DNA from: Paludibacteraceae bacterium
Lineage (GTDB): Bacteria; Bacteroidota; Bacteroidia; Bacteroidales; Paludibacteraceae
Length of the DNA stretch: 39,126 bases
Assembly (NCBI GenBank): GCA_024400275.1
Contig: JAKSMY010000014.1
Span: 1-39,126, forward strand
Direction of reading: 5' to 3'
Shown: positions 8,768-15,258 of the stretch, in pieces
Layout: each line of letters starts with the position of its first letter
Position numbering within the stretch: the stretch's first letter is position 1
The notes under the pieces: generated by a model
The model's database searches: none
What the model saw: only the letters and a program-made list of their open reading frames with translations
Told to the model about the DNA's origin: nothing
Program-made: the position numbers and the translations under genes

Positions 8768-9241
8768 ATGAGACACAATAAGAAATTTAATCATCTTGGC
8801 CGCAAAGCTGCCCATCGCGGTGCTATGTTGTCAAATATGGCTTGCTCGCTGATTATGCACAAGCGTATTTCGACTACTTTGGCCAAGGCAAAAGCGCTCC
8901 GCATATATGTTGAGCCGCTTCTGACTCGTGCAAAAGAGGATAATATGGCCAACCGTCGTCTTGTCTTCAGTGAGTTGAAGCAGAAAGAAGTTGTAACTGA
9001 ATTGTTCCAAAACGTAGCAGAAAAGATAGCCAATCGTCCCGGTGGTTACTGCCGTATTCTCCGTACGGGTTTCCGTTTGGGAGATGCTGCCGAGATGTGT
9101 ATCATCGAATTGGTTGACTATAACGAGAACATGCTTAAGGAGAAAAAATCCGCCAAGAAAGCCACTCGTCGTGCAGGTGCCAAGAAAGCCGCTGCCGAAG
9201 TTGTCGAGGCTGCTCCCGCAGAGGAAACAAAAGCAGAATAA
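8768..9241 (+). CDS. rplQ: 50S ribosomal protein L17 (bL17) with Lys/Ala-rich tail
   Basis: 157 residues. The core (about residues 1-120) has [34 protein letters not shown] and [20 protein letters not shown], typical of bL17 near the peptide exit tunnel. The last 35 residues form a low-complexity lysine- and alanine-rich tail ending APAEETKAE; similar tails are known in Bacteroidota L17. It is the last gene of the operon, 20 bases before a strong terminator. Confidence 0.97.
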   Translation: MRHNKKFNHLGRKAAHRGAMLSNMACSLIMHKRISTTLAKAKALRIYVEPLLTRAKEDNMANRRLVFSELKQKEVVTELFQNVAEKIANRPGGYCRILRTGFRLGDAAEMCIIELVDYNENMLKEKKSAKKATRRAGAKKAAAEVVEAAPAEETKAE

Positions 9242-9260
9242 TCCTTATCGGAAACAAAGT

Positions 9261-9299
9261 AAAAGAGGGTGTGCCACACAAGGCACACCCTCTTTTTTT
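9261..9299 (+). terminator. Rho-independent terminator of the ribosomal operon
   Basis: A perfect 12-base stem, AGAGGGTGTGCC paired with GGCACACCCTCT around a 6-base ACACAA loop, is followed by a run of seven T. Three more A-T pairs extend the stem. It lies 20 bases after rplQ. Confidence 0.95.
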
Positions 9300-9303
9300 G
9301 AGT

Positions 9304-9336
9304 CGACACTCGGCCGACACTCGGTCGACACTCTCT
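9304..9336 (+). repeat. Three 11-base GC-rich tandem units after the terminator
   Basis: CGACACTCGGC, CGACACTCGGT and CGACACTCTCT follow each other without gaps. The first two match the form CGACnnTCGGY. Three units of the same form (CGACTGTCGGT, CGACCGTCGGT, TCGCCGTCGGT) lie inside nadD at 34453-34485 in the same top-strand orientation. Confidence 0.8.
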
Positions 9337-9424
9337 CGAGGGTCTCTGGCTTTTCCTGAAATGGGTTGACTCGGGTTCGAATCGGAACGTTTTTCGAGCG
9401 CAATTTGATAGGATATAATGGGGC

Positions 9425-9457
9425 TATACATTAGATATACATAGTATATACATAGGA
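9425..9457 (+). repeat. Three 11-base A/T-rich tandem units
   Basis: TATACATTAGA, TATACATAGTA and TATACATAGGA stand in direct succession. The reverse complement of the last, TCCTATGTATA, shares its first six bases with the rotated unit TCCTATACTCA of the array at 9603-9635. Confidence 0.8.
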
Positions 9458-9556
9458 TACGCCTATTTGCTCTTTAAGGCAGACTTAATTAGGTGTCACC
9501 ACTTACACCTGATTCGTTCTAAAAAGATGTCTATGTAAAGATTACTATTTTTAAGA

Positions 9557-9594
9557 ATTAGAAGCCAAAATGCAGATGCAAATTGGCTTCTAAT
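9557..9594. repeat. Perfect 12-base inverted repeat
   Basis: ATTAGAAGCCAA (9557-9568) and TTGGCTTCTAAT (9583-9594) are exact reverse complements around a 14-base loop. No T run follows on either strand, so a classical terminator is unlikely. It could still protect or end the FISUMP transcript, which comes from the right. Confidence 0.6.
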
Positions 9595-9602
9595 CATTCG
9601 TT

Positions 9603-9635
9603 CATCCTATACTCATCCTATACTCATCGTATACT
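9603..9635 (+). repeat. Three 11-base tandem units
   Basis: CATCCTATACT, CATCCTATACT and CATCGTATACT follow one another, then CATAGGATAG, which is partly the inverse of the unit. This is the third array with an 11-base period within 340 bases. Confidence 0.8.
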
Positions 9636-9692
9636 CATAGGATAGTGATGATTTGGACTTAAAAAACTGACGATATTTAAGGACACCCCCAG

Positions 9693-9709
9693 CCCCCTCA
9701 ATAAGGGGG
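9693..9709 (-). other. GC hairpin just past the FISUMP stop codon
   Basis: CCCCCT (9693-9698) pairs perfectly with AGGGGG (9704-9709) over a 5-base loop, 10 bases beyond the stop codon of the gene at 9720. A GC-rich hairpin directly downstream of the variable region is a known target-site element of some diversity-generating retroelements. It may equally be a simple transcript end or one of the GC-rich repeats common in this phylum. Confidence 0.55.
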
Positions 9710-9719
9710 ATATTCTTGG

Positions 9720-10691
9720 CTACTGGCAAACGGGCCGAACGGATCGACCGTAGAAGCGACTGATGTAGCCCCAATTCACGTAGCCCGAACTGAAGCCGAG
9801 GCAGTACGCGTCGCCCGAGTTGTCCGAGTAGAGCGAAGAGGACCAGCAGAGACCGACGGAGCCGACATTGTAGAGCGACGAATTGTAGCGGTAGCCGGAA
9901 GCGGGCAAAAAGATTGAGTTACTATTCTTCTTGCTTGTAACAAGATAACCATTCACTCCGTTTTGGGTTGTCCAAGTCCATGTGCAGTTATTTTTTAATT
10001 CTAGAATTTCTGCCTCGGTCGGCATACGCCAATTACCGCCCCAATTCACGTGAGCCGCTTCGTCGGCAAGGTCAAGAACAGTCTTGCCTCCATTATTATT
10101 GTATTTGATAAAAGTGGAACCACCATCCTTTGTATCAAAGTACGTGCTCCAATTGTATGTCGTTTTTGGACTTGTTTCGCCCCAAGCGAAGTAATCACCA
10201 TACTCTTCGGGCTTAGATGCTCCCACATTGCAGGTCGCCCACTTAACGGATAGACCAAGGTCAACATACTGATGATTGCCTCCTGTTCCTCCTTTCTCGG
10301 TCTTGAAACTCTTGACTTCACCATACTCATACTGCATGGCATTAAGCACCACCAAATAAGCGCGGTAATAATACTTCGTTTCTGCGGACAAGCCATTGGC
10401 TGTAAGAGAAAAAGTCTGACCAAGCAATTTGTCACCTACCAACTTCTTGCCCTCGTAAGAAGACACGTCAGACTCCTTTTCGGAAATCAGCATACCGAAC
10501 TCAACGGACTTGTAGTCGGCTATCTCCACACCAACCTGTCCTGTTAATAACGCACTAAATGATGTAATGTCTGTGGCAGAAATAGTCTTCACCTTTTCGG
10601 ATGTACCTCCCGAAGTACCGTCGGATTTCTTCTCACATCCGGTTAATGCGATGGCGGCAATAGCCATCAGTGCCAAAAATAGTTTTTTCAT
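9720..10691 (-). CDS. FISUMP-domain lipoprotein with variable-looking C-terminus
   Basis: 323 residues from the ATG at 10691; a longer frame from 10712 would only place seven residues before a clean signal peptide. The lipobox ALTGC puts the lipidated cysteine at residue 19, so the protein is probably anchored in a membrane and exposed. Residues about 35-135 resemble a fibronectin-III-like domain. Residues about 145-323 match the Fibrobacter succinogenes major paralogous (FISUMP) domain: YVDLGLSVKWATCNVGA, GDYFAWGE, NWRMPTEAEILEL, FLPASGYRY, CWSSS and the end GRSVRPV. The last 60 codons are strikingly rich in NNC codons and in G+C compared with the rest of the gene, as in DGR target genes. 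Its function is unknown; a binding or display role is inferred only from the fold family. Confidence 0.85.
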   Translation of the reverse strand: MKKLFLALMAIAAIALTGCEKKSDGTSGGTSEKVKTISATDITSFSALLTGQVGVEIADYKSVEFGMLISEKESDVSSYEGKKLVGDKLLGQTFSLTANGLSAETKYYYRAYLVVLNAMQYEYGEVKSFKTEKGGTGGNHQYVDLGLSVKWATCNVGASKPEEYGDYFAWGETSPKTTYNWSTYFDTKDGGSTFIKYNNNGGKTVLDLADEAAHVNWGGNWRMPTEAEILELKNNCTWTWTTQNGVNGYLVTSKKNSNSIFLPASGYRYNSSLYNVGSVGLCWSSSLYSDNSGDAYCLGFSSGYVNWGYISRFYGRSVRPVCQ

Positions 10692-10794
10692 TTGAATTTG
10701 ATTTAATAACATTTTTCAACTTTTGATTACTATGTCTTTGCAGGGTCATGCCCTGCGGGAGGGGTGGGGTTATTTTTTCGTTTTTCTTATATAT

Positions 10795-11240
10795 TTATAC
10801 TTGTTTCAATATCTCATTTGCCGGCAATTCCATCTTTGAGAAGGCAAAGAGTCTCTTGCCTAAGTCCTTGATGGACGCACCTACATGATACACCACATCG
10901 TCAATTATTAAGAAACGGTCGTGAAAAGTCTTAGCCACTTGCACGTCCACTTTGGCATATTCTACCCCACGGAAATAATAACATCTAAAGAGTAGAGTGT
11001 CGTTTCATATTGCTGATCACCATCTATACCCATGTGTGCAAATTTTGCACATGTGATATCTTGATTCAGTTCCTGCTCAGAATAGATGTTACGTATATGC
11101 TTGGATATCACCGTTCTGTCTCGTTGAAACAAAACCGCCATTTGTTCTTGACTGAGCTAGACCGTTTCATCCGCCACACGAACCTCTAATTTCGTCAGTT
11201 CATTGGGTTGATACAATACTATTTCGTTTTGTTCATTCAT
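10795..11240 (-). pseudogene. Broken RhuM-like gene (N-terminal and C-terminal remnants)
   Basis: From an ATG at 11240 the frame reads MNEQNEIVLYQPNE and later LSQEQMAVLFQRDRTVISKH, TCAKFAHMGIDG and YSLDVIISVG, which is the N-terminal DNA-binding part of the RhuM virulence-protein family. A TAG replaces the expected tryptophan codon in ETVWL, and a second stop at 10963-10965 ends the first part. In another frame the text continues with AKTFHDRFLIIDD, YHVGASIKDLGKR and FAFSKMELPANEI to a stop at 10795-10797, which resembles the C-terminal end of RhuM or ORF6N-type proteins of this phylum. The middle is missing, so an internal deletion plus point mutations is likely. Such genes often travel with mobile elements. 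Between it and the next gene lies a small hairpin GCAGGG/CCCTGC (10740-10756). Confidence 0.75.
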
Positions 11241-11277
11241 CTCCTATTGTTGATTTTTCACCGAACTTTCACCTGCT

Positions 11278-11297
11278 GCCGGAATCACTCTTCCGGC
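11278..11297. other. Stem-loop in the leader of the broken RhuM-like gene
   Basis: GCCGGAA and TTCCGGC form a perfect 7-base stem with a 6-base loop, between the promoter at 11310-11340 and the ATG at 11240. It could be an operator or a leader hairpin; the sequence alone does not say. Confidence 0.4.
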
Positions 11298-11309
11298 GTG
11301 AATTTTGTG

Positions 11310-11340
11310 CAAAGTTACAAAGTTTTTTTCGTATCTGCAA
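11310..11340 (-). promoter_or_regulatory. Bacteroidota-type promoter reading left
   Basis: On the minus strand TTG (11340-11338) is followed by exactly 20 bases and then TAACTTTG (11317-11310). It points toward the broken RhuM-like gene and could still drive the FISUMP gene behind it, since no other promoter of this type lies closer to that gene. Confidence 0.75.
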
Positions 11341-11398
11341 ATAAAAATGAAATTTTGATAAAAATATTAGGGGGGTAGTGGGTTAGAACACTATAGCA

Positions 11399-12019
11399 CT
11401 AAATGCAGGCGATTTTATCTAATTGTTTGGGAGCATTGCTGAGTGCCCAATAAAAACCGAATAAGGCGATGTCCATGCTGAGATCTTTGAACAGCATAAA
11501 GACGAATGATTCGCTTAAAGCAGGAACGTATTGGCTGATAATAACTAACAACAGAATAAAAGGCAGGGTGATTAAGCAGGTAACCATTGCCCAATTCCGT
11601 GCATGAACGCCACGTGGGAGGCGCAGATATATCATCAGGAATAGTGCACTCATAAGGAAATAACTGATTAGGTAAATAATCTTAAACCATACAGGACCAT
11701 TCCACCAGAATACGTCGGGGTCGCACCCTGCAAATCGCCACGTTAACAAATGCAGTATAATCAGAATACTTGCGGCAATTATAACCATTACCAGACTTTG
11801 TTTTATTTTTGGGGTGGGGTTGGGAATTTGTGCCCACAAAAAGACGGAATAGATAATCATCAGACCGTACATAAATATATCCATTCCGGAGGAGAATAAC
11901 TCCAGTTGATTAACGGGCAACATACCTTCAGCGTCAGGAATGTGCAATAAAATACGGAATAGCAGAACAACTCCCATCCAAAAAGCCAACTGGCGGGCTT
12001 GATATAAAGCATTTCTCAT
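11399..12019 (-). CDS. Unknown integral membrane protein
   Basis: 206 residues with about six hydrophobic segments, for example FWMGVVLLFRILLHI, MDIFMYGLMIIYSVFLW, SLVMVIIAASILIIL, IIYLISYFLMSALFLMIYL and TLPFILLLVIISQ. I do not recognise a family or any catalytic motif. A short loop WRFAGCDPDVFWWNGP, rich in aromatic residues, lies between the third and fourth segments. The gene has its own promoter at 12043-12073, divergent from the TetR gene, so a shared regulator is possible but not shown. It stands alone, with a spacer behind it. Confidence 0.75.
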   Translation of the reverse strand: MRNALYQARQLAFWMGVVLLFRILLHIPDAEGMLPVNQLELFSSGMDIFMYGLMIIYSVFLWAQIPNPTPKIKQSLVMVIIAASILIILHLLTWRFAGCDPDVFWWNGPVWFKIIYLISYFLMSALFLMIYLRLPRGVHARNWAMVTCLITLPFILLLVIISQYVPALSESFVFMLFKDLSMDIALFGFYWALSNAPKQLDKIACI

Positions 12020-12042
12020 TTTGCGGGTTTTTTAATGTGTTG

Positions 12043-12073
12043 CAAAGTTACTGCTTTTTTTTCAAACAACCAA
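12043..12073 (-). promoter_or_regulatory. Promoter of the unknown membrane protein gene
   Basis: On the minus strand TTG (12073-12071), exactly 20 bases, then TAACTTTG (12050-12043). The start codon of the membrane protein gene lies about 24 bases further on. Confidence 0.8.
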
Positions 12074-12120
12074 ACTTTTAAACAAAAAAGTTATAATTTT
12101 ATTCTTTAGAGAGGACACGC

Positions 12121-12147
12121 GGAAACTATTTGTGTAAAAAAGTTTCC
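12121..12147. promoter_or_regulatory. Candidate TetR operator (inverted repeat)
   Basis: GGAAACT (12121-12127) and AGTTTCC (12141-12147) are perfect inverted arms with a 13-base centre. The element lies 8 bases before the TTG box of the tetR promoter and between two divergent promoters, a usual place for an autoregulatory operator. That the local TetR protein binds it is inference. Confidence 0.45.
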
Positions 12148-12154
12148 AAAATAC

Positions 12155-12185
12155 TTGTGTATGTCAAAAAAAAGTTGTACCTTTG
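12155..12185 (+). promoter_or_regulatory. Promoter of the tetR-efflux operon
   Basis: TTG (12155-12157), exactly 20 bases, then TACCTTTG (12178-12185), the Bacteroidota -33/-7 arrangement. The tetR start codon follows 39 bases later. Confidence 0.85.
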
Positions 12186-12223
12186 CAGCGTTTTTTGCGG
12201 AAAAAGAATAAACAAAAATATAA

Positions 12224-12829
12224 ATGTCTGATAATCAACGCGAAAATATCATTTGTGCTGCTTCGGAGAAGATGCGAATGTTGGGCATACGGTCGGTGTC
12301 GGTAGATGATTTATGCCGAGACTTAGGCATATCTAAAAAGACTTTCTATGTTCACTTTGCCACGAAAGATGCTTTGATAGACGAATTATTGCGGCGGCGA
12401 GAGCAGACTTTGGTGGAAGAGGTGGAGCGTAAGACCAAAGGGCGCAAGGTAATCGATTTGCTGTTTGACCTGATTAAAGTGACCAAAAACCTTAAAGATG
12501 TTCGGCAAATCCCGCCTTTGTTGTATGACCTGAAGAAATACTATCCTCAGCAATTGCAGGAACATCTGCAACGCCTTAAAATCATTAATCGTGACATAGC
12601 GGCACGATATTTGCAACAGGGTGTTCAGGAGGGTCTTTTCCGTCAGGACTTGGATGTGGAGGTAACGGCGCGTATTCTTGCCTCGTTGCATCAGGTTATG
12701 CTGGACAAGTTGGCTGCCGCGCAGAATCACCCGAGCATAGTGTCGGATTCCAAAACGGCGATGGATATTTTCTTTCGGGGGTTGATTAGCGAGGACGGAG
12801 AGAAGCAAATCAAAGAACGCTTGGGCTGA
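12224..12829 (+). CDS. TetR/AcrR-family transcriptional regulator
   Basis: 201 residues. The N-terminal helix-turn-helix SVDDLCRDLGISKKTFYVHF, followed by ATKDALIDELL, is typical of TetR regulators; the C-terminal three quarters form the variable ligand-binding part. It is transcribed from the promoter at 12155 and is followed after 61 bases by an outer-membrane factor, adaptor and pump in the same direction, so it most likely represses this efflux operon and itself. The ligand is unknown. The candidate operator at 12121-12147 fits that role. Confidence 0.92.
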   Translation: MSDNQRENIICAASEKMRMLGIRSVSVDDLCRDLGISKKTFYVHFATKDALIDELLRRREQTLVEEVERKTKGRKVIDLLFDLIKVTKNLKDVRQIPPLLYDLKKYYPQQLQEHLQRLKIINRDIAARYLQQGVQEGLFRQDLDVEVTARILASLHQVMLDKLAAAQNHPSIVSDSKTAMDIFFRGLISEDGEKQIKERLG

Positions 12830-12849
12830 TGGAATGAAGGAATAAAGAC

Positions 12850-12864
12850 GCGAACGGTCTATAA
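12850..12864 (+). repeat. Copy of the GACCG-type repeat before the outer-membrane factor gene
   Basis: The 15-base word GCGAACGGTCTATAA occurs here and again at 18526-18540. Each copy lies 20 to 26 bases before a start codon of the efflux operon. In reverse complement it reads TTATAGACCGTTCGC and so belongs to the about 25-base repeat family described at 18437-18541. Confidence 0.7.
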
Positions 12865-12890
12865 CTAAATAGAAAATAGATAAAGATAAT

Positions 12891-14234
12891 ATGAAAAGAA
12901 TTGTATTGTGTTTGGCAGTTATATTTGGTACGCTGCCGTTTTATGGACAAGAATCGTTGAGTATGGATTCCGTTCAGCAGATGTTGAACGGCATGATGCA
13001 GCAGCGTTACACAAGTCATTTGACGTTGTCGTTGCCGGAGGCACAGGACTATGCTGTCCGTCAAAACCGTTCGTTGCAGAATGCATCGTTAGATGTCAAG
13101 AAAGCGCACGCGCAACGTTGGCAGTCTATTGCTGCCATGTTGCCGCAGGTGGATGCTTCTATGCAGTATGTCAATATGTGTAAATACGAAATGGCGTTCA
13201 CGGGTGGTGCCGTGATAACGATGCCGGATTACCTGACGGCAGGCGGAACAGCCAGCATAGGGCTGAACGGTCAGGCTATCGTGGCAGTGTTGCTCAACAA
13301 TATAGCCATCGAGATGCAGGATATTTCGCGTGAACAGTCGGAAGTTGAGTTGATGTCTAAGGTCAAGGAGAGTTATTCGGCAGTTTTGGTGATGGAGGAT
13401 ATTGTGATGTTGATGGATTCGAGTTTACGCAATGTGCAACGTTTGGCGGATCAGACAGACCGCATGGCGGCAGTGGGAGCTGTGGAGCAGACGCAAGCCG
13501 ACCAGGTCCATGTGCGTGTCAATCAGTTGCGTAACAGTGTGATGGGCAATCGCCGCAATTTGCAGATTGCCTACAATGCCTTGCGCGTGTTGCTGAATGT
13601 TGATGCCGACACCGAATTGCAACTGACCACCGGTTTGGATAATATCTTATCTCCCGAGAACGCTCTGGAGGTGATGTTCCAGCAGTGGAATATAAATAAT
13701 AATTTTAATTATCAACTGTTGCAGAAGAATGTTGATTTGGCAAAGAAGAACGTTCACATGGCGGCGTGGGCATACGGTCCGACCATCGGCGGGCAGTATC
13801 AATATAGTTACCGCAAGAACTTCTCCAGTGGTGGTTTTAACATGACTCCACCGAATATGATTGCGCTTAATGTGTCAATGCCGTTATGGTCCAGCGGTAA
13901 GCGTGCGTCTGCTGTAAAAGAGAAAAAAATAGCCTTGGAGCAAGCCAAGAATGCCTTGTCTGAAACGACGGACAATTTGGGCATACAGTATCAGCAGTTG
14001 CGCTACAATCTGGCGAATGCTTATGAGACCTATCTGACACAGAAGGAAAATATAACGGTGTCGGGGCGTGTGTTTGGCAATGTCAGCAATAAATACCATT
14101 GGGGTGCTACGTCTGCTTTGGAACTGACGAATGCGTCCAATGATTTGATAACGGCGCAGACTGCCTACGTGAATGCCGTGCTGGAATTAGTCAATGCACA
14201 AGTTAAATTGGAAGAATTTTTAAATAATAAATAA
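12891..14234 (+). CDS. TolC-family outer-membrane efflux protein
   Basis: 447 residues with a signal peptide (MKRIVLCLAVIFGTLPFYGQ). The rest is the duplicated alpha-barrel/beta-barrel architecture of the outer-membrane efflux protein family: an N-terminal LSLPEAQDYAVRQNRSLQNA and a second-half LNVSMPLWSSGKRASAVKEKK and NAYETYLTQKENI. Such proteins form trimeric exit ducts for RND pumps. It stands first of the three structural genes, with one base between its stop and the adaptor start, which suggests coupled translation. The position before rather than after the pump is one of the usual orders in this phylum. Confidence 0.93.
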   Translation: MKRIVLCLAVIFGTLPFYGQESLSMDSVQQMLNGMMQQRYTSHLTLSLPEAQDYAVRQNRSLQNASLDVKKAHAQRWQSIAAMLPQVDASMQYVNMCKYEMAFTGGAVITMPDYLTAGGTASIGLNGQAIVAVLLNNIAIEMQDISREQSEVELMSKVKESYSAVLVMEDIVMLMDSSLRNVQRLADQTDRMAAVGAVEQTQADQVHVRVNQLRNSVMGNRRNLQIAYNALRVLLNVDADTELQLTTGLDNILSPENALEVMFQQWNINNNFNYQLLQKNVDLAKKNVHMAAWAYGPTIGGQYQYSYRKNFSSGGFNMTPPNMIALNVSMPLWSSGKRASAVKEKKIALEQAKNALSETTDNLGIQYQQLRYNLANAYETYLTQKENITVSGRVFGNVSNKYHWGATSALELTNASNDLITAQTAYVNAVLELVNAQVKLEEFLNNK

Positions 14235-14235
14235 T

Positions 14236-15237
14236 ATGAAAAAAATTGTGTACTTAGTATTCGCTGCAATGACCTTAGTGGCATGCGGCAAGAAAGAAGC
14301 CGTCGAACAACAGGAAAAGGCGGAAGTCGTTAAAACTATGATTCTGCAACCTCGCAAGGTAATGCGCCAATTATCCGTATCGACCAACTTGCAAGGATAC
14401 GAGACAGTCAATGTGGCTCCCTCTGTAACGGGACGTATTGAACATATCTACGTGGAGGTGGGTGACGAAATCTCCAAAGGTGATTCTTTGGTTCGGATGG
14501 ACCAGACGCAGTACCGAACAGCCCAATTAACCATGGCCAATTTAGAGACCGAGATGACCCGTATGAACGCGCTCATCGAGTCCGGTTCGGTCAGTCAGCA
14601 GGCGTATGACCAGACTAAATTAGGCTACGACCAAAGCAAAGAGAACCTTGTTTTCCTGAAGAAAAACACCTATTATCGTTCGCCTTTCCGTGGTGTTGTG
14701 TCTGCCAAGAACAACGAGGACGGTGAACTGTACAACGGTGCTCCTATCGTTACGATTACGCAAGTAGATAGACTGAAGGCATTGATAGCCATTCCCGAGT
14801 CATATATACCGATGATTAAACAGGGTATGAAACTGACTCTGACATCGGAGATATACAAAAACAAGACTTTCCCTGCTTTCATTGAGATTGTTTATCCTAC
14901 GGTAGATGCTTCCACGCACACTTTTCAGTGCAAGATACAGATTCCGAATGCCGATCGTCTGTTGCGACCGGGTATGTATGTCACCACGTTGCTGCCTTTG
15001 AACGAGGAAGATGTGATATGTGTGCCCTATCAGTCGGTAGAGAAATTGGTGGGAGCCAACGACCGTTATGTCTTCTTGAACGAGAACGGGCTCGCCAAGC
15101 GTGTGGGCGTGACCTTGGGACAACGTATTGGCGAGGACGTGGAAATAATAGCACCGGAAATAGTTGCAGGTGCCGAATATGTCTATGTCGGACAACATAA
15201 GTTGGTAGATGGAACCAAGTTGGAAGTGGTAGAATAA
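14236..15237 (+). CDS. RND efflux periplasmic adaptor (membrane fusion protein)
   Basis: 333 residues, a lipoprotein with lipobox LVAC (cysteine 17). The family layout is visible: a first lipoyl half with VTGRIEHIYVEVGDEISKGDSL, a helical hairpin (about residues 90-130), a second lipoyl half with YRSPFRGVVSAKNNEDGELY, then barrel and membrane-proximal domains with RLLRPGMYVTTLLPL. It joins the inner-membrane pump to the outer-membrane duct. The hairpin is short, as in adaptors of HAE-1-type pumps. It is followed by the pump gene after 21 bases. Confidence 0.94.
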   Translation: MKKIVYLVFAAMTLVACGKKEAVEQQEKAEVVKTMILQPRKVMRQLSVSTNLQGYETVNVAPSVTGRIEHIYVEVGDEISKGDSLVRMDQTQYRTAQLTMANLETEMTRMNALIESGSVSQQAYDQTKLGYDQSKENLVFLKKNTYYRSPFRGVVSAKNNEDGELYNGAPIVTITQVDRLKALIAIPESYIPMIKQGMKLTLTSEIYKNKTFPAFIEIVYPTVDASTHTFQCKIQIPNADRLLRPGMYVTTLLPLNEEDVICVPYQSVEKLVGANDRYVFLNENGLAKRVGVTLGQRIGEDVEIIAPEIVAGAEYVYVGQHKLVDGTKLEVVE

Positions 15238-15258
15238 CAAAATAACAGAAAATAGATT

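Larger units (their letters stand above)
9337..9719. other. Gene-free, repeat-rich spacer between convergent units
   Basis: No plausible reading frame, RNA gene or promoter of the local type was found in this stretch between the ribosomal operon and the oppositely oriented FISUMP gene. It holds two 11-base tandem arrays (9425-9457, 9603-9635), a perfect 12-base inverted repeat (9557-9594) and a GC hairpin next to the FISUMP stop codon (9693-9709). A shorter inverted pair AGGTGT/ACACCT lies at 9491-9510. Confidence 0.6.

Noticed and set aside
9481..9520. tRNA-like or riboswitch structure around AGGTGT/ACACCT
   Set aside because: Only one short stem; no acceptor, T-arm or anticodon arm can be built.
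10046..10435. 129-residue frame inside the FISUMP gene
   Set aside because: Same strand, other frame, no domain; a shadow of the lipoprotein gene.
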